Source: CAVXJN01 sp963773585
Lineage (GTDB): Bacteria; Pseudomonadota; Gammaproteobacteria; JASBUN01
Length of the DNA stretch: 64,000 nucleotides
Assembly: GCA_963773585.1 (NCBI GenBank)
Contig: CAVZBR010000001.1
Span: 124,001-188,000 of the forward strand
Reading direction: 5' to 3'
Notes under the pieces: model-generated
Databases searched by the model: none
What the model saw: only the letters and a program-made list of their open reading frames with translations
What the model was told of the DNA's origin: nothing
Made by a program: the position numbers and the translations under genes
In this document: piece after piece, positions 8,434 to 15,452 of the stretch
How positions within the stretch are numbered: position 1 is the stretch's first letter
How the letters are laid out: the number at the start of each line of letters is the position of its first letter

Positions 8434-8628
8434 ATGCATAACAGCGTTTCATCCGTTCGTACTGCAGGCGTGGACACCGTTTCCGCGCGAATCCCAAGGC
8501 CGCTCCAATTAGCCGCCGCCGCGATTTTGGGGCTGGTGGTTCTGTATGGCGTCGGACTTGCGCAGACTCCCGCCGTGCACAATGCAGCCCATGACATGCG
8601 CCACTCACAGGGTTTTCCCTGCCATTAG
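8434..8628 (+). CDS. cbtB: CbtB-type cobalt transporter small subunit, copy 2
   Basis: A 64-residue second CbtB with one membrane helix (about residues 23-40). Its last 22 residues are identical to those of copy 1, but 11 of the 22 codons differ, so the duplication is old and the tail is under strong protein-level constraint. It follows cbtA by 11 bases with a GGAGAG ribosome binding site. The two copies may form a mixed assembly with CbtA. Confidence 0.88.
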   Translation: MHNSVSSVRTAGVDTVSARIPRPLQLAAAAILGLVVLYGVGLAQTPAVHNAAHDMRHSQGFPCH

Positions 8629-8749
8629 TCGCGCAACCCTGGGGTGGCGCGCCACCGTCAATGGACAGGTGAACCCGAATGGGCGGCAGTTCGATTCCGC
8701 ACTGCTGCCCAGTGGCAAGATCACTCGGAGCGAGGCTGACTGAATACCC

Positions 8750-9136
8750 ATGGCACAGTTGAGCATCATTTGCGTTTCTGAAACGCGGGAAAAGCTGCAA
8801 ATGGCGGCAATGGTCGCCTCGGTCGCAGCGGCGACGGGCGAAGAAGTTTCCGTGTTCTTTTCGATGAACGCCTTGAACTATTTCGTCAAGGGACATTCGG
8901 GCGCAGCGCCGGCGGAAGGCGCGTTCGGACCACTGCTCGATCAAAAAGGAGTTCCACCGTTCATGCAACTGTTCCAGCAGGCCGCAGAGCTCGGCGGTGC
9001 GAAACTGCTGCCGTGCTCCATGGCGATCGATTTGTTGAAAATCACCCGGGGCGATCTGGCGCCCGAGCTGGGTCCGCCCACCGGACTTACGCGTTTTCTC
9101 AGTGATGCCGAAGGCGGGCAGCTGCTCACCTTTTGA
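8750..9136 (+). CDS. DsrE-family sulfur-transfer protein
   Basis: A 128-residue protein with the DsrE/DsrF-like alpha-beta fold (SIICVSETREKLQMAAMVAS start, alternating strands and helices). Cysteines at about residue 6 and in LLPCSMA near 84 could carry sulfur; the second lies where DsrE-family proteins place their active cysteine. It sits beside a TusA-like and an SQR-like gene, the usual partners in persulfide relay in the cytoplasm. Its exact donor and acceptor are unknown. Confidence 0.75.
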   Translation: MAQLSIICVSETREKLQMAAMVASVAAATGEEVSVFFSMNALNYFVKGHSGAAPAEGAFGPLLDQKGVPPFMQLFQQAAELGGAKLLPCSMAIDLLKITRGDLAPELGPPTGLTRFLSDAEGGQLLTF

Positions 9137-9156
9137 ATGCGGCGGGAGTTACGAAC

Positions 9157-9387
9157 ATGAGCGACAGCAAGATCATCGATGCACGGAATACGTTCTGCCC
9201 TGGGCCGCTGATGGAACTGATCAGCCACATGAAGCACGCCAGCGTGGGCGATACCCTGGAACTTTTGTCAACCGATGAAGGTACGGCCGATGATGTGCCC
9301 GCGTGGGTCAATAAAGTCGGACACGAGATTGTAAGCAGCGAGCAAGTCGACAACGTCTGGCACATCAAGGTGCGCAAAGCAAAATAA
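9157..9387 (+). CDS. TusA-family sulfur carrier protein
   Basis: A 76-residue protein with the TusA/SirA signature CPGPL, whose Cys14 would hold a persulfide. The family fold (two strands and two helices) is complete. Sulfur oxidisers use TusA to pass sulfane sulfur between rhodanese, DsrE and Hdr/Dsr systems. It lies 20 bases after the DsrE-like gene and 67 bases before the SQR-like gene. Confidence 0.85.
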   Translation: MSDSKIIDARNTFCPGPLMELISHMKHASVGDTLELLSTDEGTADDVPAWVNKVGHEIVSSEQVDNVWHIKVRKAK

Positions 9388-9454
9388 TTGGGCTGCGGCG
9401 CAGACACGCATCGCCGCTCGCTGCCGGCCGGGTATCACGGATCAGGAGACTGCA

Positions 9455-10588
9455 ATGAGAATTTTAATTGTTGGTGGCGGTACGGGTGGCACCATTCTGG
9501 CCAATAATCTGGCCCGCCGGCTCGCCACTGAAATACGCGCCCGTAAGATACACATTACGATGCTTTCGGCATCCGAGCGTCACATGTACCAACCGGGACT
9601 GCTTTATGTTGCCTTCGGTCAGATGACTCCGGATCAGCTCTATCGCGATCAGGCCAGCATGCTCGAGCCTTGCGTCGATTTCCGCGTAGACCCTGTCACT
9701 GAGTTTCAGTTCGATCGAAATCAGGTAAAAACCGAAAGCGGCAAAAATTACGGCTACGACTACCTGATCATCGCTACCGGATCGCGCATCGTGCCGGAGG
9801 AAATACCGGGTCTGGCTGAAGGTTCGGAAACGTTCTTTACCGAAGAAAGCGCCGTGCGGATGCACAAGCGTTTGATGGAGTTTCAGGGCGGCACCGTGGC
9901 GATGACCGTATCCATACCGCATAAGTGCCCTGTCGCTCCCGTGGAGGCCATGTTCATGATGCATGACTTCTTCAAGGCGCGCGGCATCCGAGACAAAGTG
10001 CGATTGCGCTACCACTATCCGGTCAATGCCGTGCACGCTACCCGTAACGTTGCCGTCTGGGCCACGCCGGAGTTCGAGAAGGCCGGCATCGAATATGAAA
10101 CCTTGTTCAATCTCCGAGAGGTTGATCCGGCCAAGAAGATCATCTACAGCGAGGAGGGTACGGAGCTCGAATACGATCTGCTGATCGCCATCCCGCCCCA
10201 TCGAGGCGCCGAAATCGCCGATGCCAACAATCTGGGGCAGGGCGGTTGGATTCCTACCGATCGTTTCAAGCTGACCGTTGACGGATACGACAACGTGTAC
10301 GCCATTGGCGATGCGACCAATGTCCCGGTAAGCAAAACCGGCTCGGCCGCCCATTACGAGGCCGAAGTGGTCGCGGAGAATATTGCGTCCATGTTCAAGA
10401 CAGGCACCCAGGTGCGCGAATACGACGGCAAGGTGTATTGCTTCATTGAGGCGGGCTACGACCGCGCCACATACAACGCCTTTGACTATGTCAACTTGCC
10501 TGATTTGAAACCGCCGTCCAAAGCGATCCATTGGTTCAAGGTGGCGTACAACCAGATGTACTGGTCCACCGTGCGCGGATTACTCTGA
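9455..10588 (+). CDS. Sulfide:quinone oxidoreductase-like flavoprotein
   Basis: A 377-residue FAD protein with an N-terminal dinucleotide fold GGGTGGT, the ATGSR segment and the second FAD motif YAIGDATNVP. Cysteines C73, C158 (HKCPVAPVE) and C329 are candidates for the redox pair that captures sulfide, and the hydrophobic C-terminus would meet the membrane. The short KCPVAPVE form resembles the more divergent SQR groups rather than the classical one at 48439. It probably oxidises sulfide or persulfide, possibly sulfide arising from carbonyl sulfide after thiocyanate hydrolysis. Quinone versus another acceptor is not visible. Confidence 0.75.
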   Translation: MRILIVGGGTGGTILANNLARRLATEIRARKIHITMLSASERHMYQPGLLYVAFGQMTPDQLYRDQASMLEPCVDFRVDPVTEFQFDRNQVKTESGKNYGYDYLIIATGSRIVPEEIPGLAEGSETFFTEESAVRMHKRLMEFQGGTVAMTVSIPHKCPVAPVEAMFMMHDFFKARGIRDKVRLRYHYPVNAVHATRNVAVWATPEFEKAGIEYETLFNLREVDPAKKIIYSEEGTELEYDLLIAIPPHRGAEIADANNLGQGGWIPTDRFKLTVDGYDNVYAIGDATNVPVSKTGSAAHYEAEVVAENIASMFKTGTQVREYDGKVYCFIEAGYDRATYNAFDYVNLPDLKPPSKAIHWFKVAYNQMYWSTVRGLL

Positions 10589-10603
10589 GGAGAGATCACG
10601 GGA

Positions 10604-11065
10604 ATGGCAAACGAAACGCAAAAGGTCTCACCGATGACAAATGAGGGCGACAAAACAGCGCAAGTCCCGCCGGCGATGGACGAGGGAGCCGTCAACGACA
10701 TCGTCGAAATGGTGAACTTACTCGCCTCGGCCAAGGACGCGATGTCCGACGAGATGGTGGCCAGGCTTGCGCGTACCGCGAGCGAGGGCATCACCTTGCT
10801 CGACCGCCTCACCCGCAATGAAGGGCTCATGCGTTTGCTGCAAGTGCTCGACCGGCCCGACTGCCAGTATCTGCTCATCGGACTCGCCGACGCGCTCAGC
10901 GATACCAGCCGCGATCTCGCAACGGCGCCGCCGGCCAAGGGCGGTATGGGCGGCATGTTGCATTTGGCGCGCCAGGCGGGAACGCAAGAAGGCGTTCGGA
11001 TGGTCTCGCTGCTCGGTCAACATTTGAGCGAACGCATGCGCGAATTGCACCGGCGCGGCGGCTGA
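10604..11065 (+). CDS. DUF1641 protein
   Basis: A 153-residue helical protein with the DUF1641 features: long amphipathic helices (residues 30-75, then LLQVLDRPDCQYLLIGLADAL) and a glycine-rich turn GGMGGMLHLARQ. Members are found next to SQR-like flavoproteins and formate dehydrogenases, and this one follows the SQR-like gene by 15 bases. The function is not established; a role as a membrane-associated partner of the flavoprotein is inference. Confidence 0.75.
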   Translation: MANETQKVSPMTNEGDKTAQVPPAMDEGAVNDIVEMVNLLASAKDAMSDEMVARLARTASEGITLLDRLTRNEGLMRLLQVLDRPDCQYLLIGLADALSDTSRDLATAPPAKGGMGGMLHLARQAGTQEGVRMVSLLGQHLSERMRELHRRGG

Positions 11066-11215
11066 CCGTTCCCATTCGCAGGCGAACGGCAGGAACGACC
11101 GGCTGCGGCTTGTTGCTGCTACACGGTGGGGTGAACCGCTTCAGCACGCCTGTGCGTTAGCATGCGGGCCGCCATGTGCGCGCCGATCCAGGCGCTCGGC
11201 CGGCGGCGATTCCGC

Positions 11216-11695
11216 TCACTCGGTGGACCATACCAGCGCGTACCGAGAGCGGTCGACGTTGTTCAAGTTTTCGCGAATCTTGATTTCAGCACCCATCGGT
11301 TTCATCAATTGATTCACTGGGCACGTAAACAACAGCTGGCGAAAGCGCTTGTACTCGAGCTGCGCACAGGCGACGCCGCGATCGCGCAAAAAAAAGTACA
11401 GGTCCGGGATGGTGAACGACCAGCAGTTCGGTTCGAGTCCGAACCGCGGGTCGGCGCCCAGCGCTGCAAGCTGCGTTTCATCCTTCAGCGCGACGCGCTC
11501 AAAGAAATTGAGCAGTGCCTGTCTTTCAGCTGCTGTCATTGCAATCACGGAGTCCACTCGTGTGACGGTGATTGGATTGCCTTCGACAATATAGCGCATC
11601 GCGCGCCGTCGCGGAGCCAGCCGGCGGAGTTCAGCGGCATCGGCTGCGTCCAAGAAGGTCCCCGCAATTGCCGCGGGATGGTCGCGGATCGCCAT
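11216..11695 (-). CDS. Hypothetical protein downstream of Rieske oxygenase genes
   Basis: A 159-residue protein in the same direction as, and 55 bases after, the oxygenase beta gene, so likely its third operon member. It is soluble, contains two cysteines in its C-terminal half (VACAQLEYKRF and LFTCPVNQL), and has no motif I know. A longer frame to 11830 exists; the ATG at 11695 is chosen because the extension overlaps the beta gene and looks non-protein-like. It may assist assembly or act on the product of the oxygenase. No terminator is clear in the 150 bases before the convergent DUF1641 gene. Confidence 0.6.
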   Translation of the reverse strand: MAIRDHPAAIAGTFLDAADAAELRRLAPRRRAMRYIVEGNPITVTRVDSVIAMTAAERQALLNFFERVALKDETQLAALGADPRFGLEPNCWSFTIPDLYFFLRDRGVACAQLEYKRFRQLLFTCPVNQLMKPMGAEIKIRENLNNVDRSRYALVWSTE

Positions 11696-11750
11696 GCACG
11701 CGGATCGACCGCCACGGCGCACACCGGTCGGTGCGCGCCGTGGGGTCGGC

Positions 11751-12215
11751 TCAGAACGGTACGTGATAGCCCCAGCCCAGATCGCGGGTGTCGAGCTTGA
11801 CCTGGCGGCTCGCCAATACCGGCTCATCACCTTCGAGTGATACTTCGTCGATGTACTTGCCCACCGCGAACAATTCGGATCTGCCGCCGTTCAAGGCGGT
11901 CTTGAAGATCTGAACTGCGGTGACCACGTCGGCTTTCTTCTGACCCTCGTCGACCCTGACCTTGTACACCACTGCATTGCGGGTCAATGGACTGCGGTCG
12001 CTGTTGTGTTTGGGCAAGGTATCGAACAATTCCTGCAATTCGGCACGGTCGTGATCCAGCCAGGTCATGTCCTGCTTGACCTCCGGACTGAAAGCGCTGA
12101 GCCGGTAGGTGAACTGCGGGCTGCATAGATTCATGTACGAAGAGTAATCATTCTCGTCCAGGGCCATGCATGACGAATAGATCAGTTCTTCGATGGCAGT
12201 ACGATCGGAATTCAT
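11751..12215 (-). CDS. Ring-hydroxylating oxygenase beta-type small subunit
   Basis: A 154-residue protein of the SnoaL/NTF2-like fold used by aromatic-ring oxygenase beta subunits (IEELIYSSCMALDENDYSSY start, then alternating strands). It follows the alpha-subunit gene by 72 bases and has AGGAG nine bases before its ATG. The beta subunit is structural in alpha3-beta3 oxygenases. No ferredoxin or reductase gene is adjacent, so the electron donors must be encoded elsewhere. Confidence 0.78.
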   Translation of the reverse strand: MNSDRTAIEELIYSSCMALDENDYSSYMNLCSPQFTYRLSAFSPEVKQDMTWLDHDRAELQELFDTLPKHNSDRSPLTRNAVVYKVRVDEGQKKADVVTAVQIFKTALNGGRSELFAVGKYIDEVSLEGDEPVLASRQVKLDTRDLGWGYHVPF

Positions 12216-12287
12216 GGTTTGTTCTCCTGAAAAATGATGGCAGTCGTCTGCGTCTCGGTCCGCGATCGCGTCGGAGCGCCGGGACGA

Positions 12288-13508
12288 TCAAGCGCTCTTG
12301 GCCTTTACCTCGCGGGCGTAAGGGTCGGCGGAACTGCGGCCCATGCGCTGACTCCATTCGGCAAGGTAGTGGCGCATGCCGATCTCGTCGTGAATGGTGT
12401 TGTCTTCCTCGCGCGCCTGCAGCACATACATGGGATCCGAATGCTCGGTCATTGCGATGCCTTGGCCGGAGGAAGCCAGCAGGTCCTCGTGCAAGTTGCG
12501 GCCGAACGGGCTCCAGATGGTGGCCGCGTCCTTCTCGCGCTGGCGGCGCATCTCCGGGGTATCGCTCTTCAATCCGAGTGTCCGGAACTCGAGGATCACT
12601 TCTTTGGGTCCGATGGGAATATAGCTGTCGATACGCAGCACGGAGGTGCGCAGGTTGTAGGTGATGCAGGGGAACAGATCCACCAGCTTCCAGCCGTTGG
12701 CGGGCAGTTTCGGCCAGCCGAGTGTCGAGTGTCCACCGCCCTTGTAGGCGTCGTAGTCCACGTTCATCGAGCCGACCGAAGCGTGGCCGTTGGGGAACGC
12801 TTCGTACTTGCGCTTAAAATAACCGGACTCCGGCTTCATCATGCCGGTGATGCGGTTATGGTAGTGCAGATAGTCGTGATAGAACTCGCTGTTGGTGTCG
12901 TGGATCAACTTGAAGTTGGTCTTCAGATGCGCCTGGTAGTACCACATCACCTGCAGCGGTTCGGCTTCCAGCTCCGGCATCATGTAGTCCAGCGCATGAC
13001 CGAGGTGTTCGGATAACGGGCCGCAGTTGTCGTCCACGTTGACCCACACGAAACCGCCGTAGCCGATTTCGGACTTCACCTCTTTCAGGGCGACGTCGCT
13101 CTCGCACACCCGGTCCTGGTATCCGGCCTTTCCCCGCGGAATGTCGATGCACTCGCCTTTACCGTTAAAAGCCCACTGGTGGAAGATGCAGACGATGCGC
13201 TTGGCGTTGCCGGACGGTTCGTACACCAGCAGATTGCCGCGGTGCGGACAGATGTTGTAGAAGGCGCGGATTTTCAAGTCCTCGCCGCGCACCAGAATCA
13301 ACTCGCGCCCGGCCGGGTGCTGGTAGGTGCGGTAGTCGTAGGCGTTGGGCAGTTCGCTTTCGTGCACGGCAAGCCACCAGGTTTTGGCGAAAATCTTCTC
13401 CCGCTCTTCCTCGAAAATCTGCGAGTCGGAATAGATCGCCGGATCGGCGTAATGGGTCGGTGGAAGTTTCTTTGGACGCTGGGTCCATTCGGATTCGTTG
13501 CGTGCCAT
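12288..13508 (-). CDS. Rieske non-haem iron oxygenase alpha subunit
   Basis: A 406-residue catalytic subunit. The Rieske cluster motif is C87-x-H89 and C107-x2-H110 with a normal 17-residue spacer. The mononuclear iron site reads NSEFYHDYLHYH at 206-217: the residue that is usually the bridging aspartate is Glu208, and the histidines are spaced differently (211, 215, 217). Glu at this place is known in carnitine oxygenase CntA. The gene lies beside the fhc operon, so a demethylating reaction releasing formaldehyde is attractive, but the substrate is unknown. A GAGGTG ribosome binding site precedes the start. Confidence 0.85.
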   Translation of the reverse strand: MARNESEWTQRPKKLPPTHYADPAIYSDSQIFEEEREKIFAKTWWLAVHESELPNAYDYRTYQHPAGRELILVRGEDLKIRAFYNICPHRGNLLVYEPSGNAKRIVCIFHQWAFNGKGECIDIPRGKAGYQDRVCESDVALKEVKSEIGYGGFVWVNVDDNCGPLSEHLGHALDYMMPELEAEPLQVMWYYQAHLKTNFKLIHDTNSEFYHDYLHYHNRITGMMKPESGYFKRKYEAFPNGHASVGSMNVDYDAYKGGGHSTLGWPKLPANGWKLVDLFPCITYNLRTSVLRIDSYIPIGPKEVILEFRTLGLKSDTPEMRRQREKDAATIWSPFGRNLHEDLLASSGQGIAMTEHSDPMYVLQAREEDNTIHDEIGMRHYLAEWSQRMGRSSADPYAREVKAKSA

Positions 13509-13737
13509 TGCTGTTCACCTCGCTGCTGGGAAAGTCCCGAATGCTCACGAGCTGATGGAGCAATAGTAGTGCCACGGTTTATCGGACTATTTAACCCTTT
13601 GATTTGTCGGAATTAGATCACGGACTATATATGACTGATTTAGTTAACTTTTGTGTCCAGGCGCACAGGAGCGTTTCCTGACGACACAGTCGATATGGCG
13701 GTAGAGAGGGAGGCGGAGGGGCGTACGGATGAAACGC
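13509..13737. promoter_or_regulatory. AT-rich leader and promoter region of the Rieske oxygenase genes
   Basis: This gap between fhcC and the oxygenase alpha gene (both minus strand) includes an AT-rich block at 13575-13655 with TATATA near 13625, unlike the surrounding GC-rich DNA. A promoter for the oxygenase transcript probably lies here. No regulator site is recognisable. Confidence 0.4.
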
Positions 13738-14562
13738 TCAGGCCGGGGCGATGATTTCTCCCAGGCCGCCATTGGCGCGATCGCCCAACCAGCGCCGGAC
13801 CAGAGACCTGTCCAACGGCGCGGAACGGTGTTCCAGTGCGGCGAGCTCTCGTTCGAGTAAAGCGAGGAAGCCCAGGGACGACACGCCACCGTCGACAAAC
13901 GTGACCGGCAGGTCCGGCGGCGGTGCCCCCAGCAGCAAGGAGCCACGGCGCATGCCGCGCCCCGCACCGGAGCCGGCCGAGCCGCGTACGGCCACGGTTC
14001 CGGCGATCATGCGTGCGCCACAGCTGCGTCCGCAATTGCCGCCGATCAGCACAGTGCCGCGGCGCATTTGTTCGCCGACACGGTCGCCGGCGTTGCCGTT
14101 GACCACTACGGTTCCACCGTTCATGCCGGCGCGTCCACCCGTTCGTGGCGCACCGAGCAGGTCGCCGGCATCGCCCTCGATATGCAGTTCTCCACCGCTC
14201 ATGGCGCTGCCCGCATAAGCACCGCAACTACCATGTACGGTAATGTCACCCGCCTGCATACCCTCGCCCAGGAACGACCCGGTATCGCCGTAAATCTTGA
14301 TGCGACCGCCTGCCATGGCCGCTCCGACGCCCTGTAGCCAATGCAGGCTTTCGTGTATCTCGATCACGTGAAGATTGGCGGCACTTTCGTCGTCCCGTTC
14401 GATTTCGAACCATGTGGACAGTGCCTGCAGCCGATTGCCGCAGCGCAATTCCAACGCCGCGATCTGATCCAAGGACAACGCGTCCAGGCGCGCTGGCAGC
14501 AGCGCTGCCATGTCGATGCGAACCGAAGGCTGGCGCAGCAAGCGCAGGCGCACAATGCTCAT
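13738..14562 (-). CDS. fhcC: Formyltransferase/hydrolase complex subunit C
   Basis: A 274-residue homologue of formylmethanofuran dehydrogenase subunit C. Residues about 80-230 form a glycine-rich right-handed beta-helix (repeats such as GAAMAGGRIKIYGDTG, GGTVVVNGNAGDRVG) shared with glutamate synthase alpha. The start at 14562 overlaps the stop of fhcD by four bases (ATGA). In methylotrophs the Fhc complex takes formyl-H4MPT through formylmethanofuran to formate and has no redox centre. It closes the fhcBADC unit. Confidence 0.9.
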   Translation of the reverse strand: MSIVRLRLLRQPSVRIDMAALLPARLDALSLDQIAALELRCGNRLQALSTWFEIERDDESAANLHVIEIHESLHWLQGVGAAMAGGRIKIYGDTGSFLGEGMQAGDITVHGSCGAYAGSAMSGGELHIEGDAGDLLGAPRTGGRAGMNGGTVVVNGNAGDRVGEQMRRGTVLIGGNCGRSCGARMIAGTVAVRGSAGSGAGRGMRRGSLLLGAPPPDLPVTFVDGGVSSLGFLALLERELAALEHRSAPLDRSLVRRWLGDRANGGLGEIIAPA

Positions 14563-15452
14563 TGCAGGATTTCCCGCAGGTGGAAGTGATGGCGGCCAAG
14601 CTTGCCGCCGTAGTTGCCGGCGCTGAGTCGCACAATGCCGCGCTCGGCGCCGTATTCGCAAACCGCTTTCATGCCGGCGCTCATCGCGTTGCGCACGTCA
14701 TCGGCGCTCAGGCCGTTGATGACGATTTCCAGCACCCCGCCGACGTCCGGGCCCAGCGCGGACGGCACCAATCCGCGCAGGGTCGGACAGTAAGCGTCAT
14801 TAGTGGATGCGATCAAGGCGGCGTACTTCGAGCCGACTTTCGAACCCGAGCGCACGACGCCGCCGGGAAACGGCATGATGACGTTCGCCACCTGGCTCAT
14901 GCGTTCGATTGCCGCTTCGCAGGCGCGCAGTGCCGCTTCCGTATCGTGCGCCAACACCAGGAAGTTGCCGCCGCCCACGGCCTTGACGCGGCCGGTGGTT
15001 TCTTCGCAGAGAAATTCACCGTCCATGACCGGCACGCGCCAGTACCGCCGCCCTGCGATGACCTTCGAGATCTGAAATCCGTCGCCGAAGAAGCGCAGAT
15101 TCTTGCCCAGGTTGACCGGTTTGCCCTCGAGGCCGGCGTACACCGCCGAAGTGGGTGCGGTGAGCAGGCACTGGCCGGTGCGTTTTTCCACTTGCGCTTC
15201 TAAGGGATCGCCGCCCATGGCGAACACCAGAATCGAGACACCGGGGCGCCCGTCCGGGGTTTCCGCGGCATCCAGGTGGCGTTCGACTCCCGCCTCCGCG
15301 TTGCAGCCGATCACCGATGTGGCAAAGCCGGTGAACGCCGCCGCGGCGTGGTTCACCCAGGTGCGATCGATGGCGGTGACGATCAACCGCGTCGCCGCCA
15401 TATCGAAGGCTTCGGCGAAAGTGTCGTCGATGCTGACACCGTTGATGATCAC
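14559..15452 (-). CDS. fhcD: Formylmethanofuran:H4MPT formyltransferase
   Basis: A 297-residue homologue of archaeal Ftr, here the FhcD subunit, which moves the formyl group between H4MPT and methanofuran. The start MIINGVSIDDTFAEAFDM and the NAEAGVE segment are family hallmarks, and the length equals the archaeal enzyme (about 296). It begins with GTG at 15452 overlapping the fhcA stop (GTGA). Confidence 0.95.
   Translation of the reverse strand: MIINGVSIDDTFAEAFDMAATRLIVTAIDRTWVNHAAAAFTGFATSVIGCNAEAGVERHLDAAETPDGRPGVSILVFAMGGDPLEAQVEKRTGQCLLTAPTSAVYAGLEGKPVNLGKNLRFFGDGFQISKVIAGRRYWRVPVMDGEFLCEETTGRVKAVGGGNFLVLAHDTEAALRACEAAIERMSQVANVIMPFPGGVVRSGSKVGSKYAALIASTNDAYCPTLRGLVPSALGPDVGGVLEIVINGLSADDVRNAMSAGMKAVCEYGAERGIVRLSAGNYGGKLGRHHFHLREILQ

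Noticed and set aside
11162..11800. Plus-strand frame opposite the Rieske-operon hypothetical gene
   Set aside because: The minus-strand translation is more protein-like and lies in operon order with the oxygenase genes.
12288..13508. Methanesulfonate monooxygenase alpha subunit (MsmA)
   Set aside because: MsmA is known for a 26-residue spacer in its Rieske motif; here the spacer between H89 and C107 is the ordinary 17 residues, and no msmC or msmD is adjacent.
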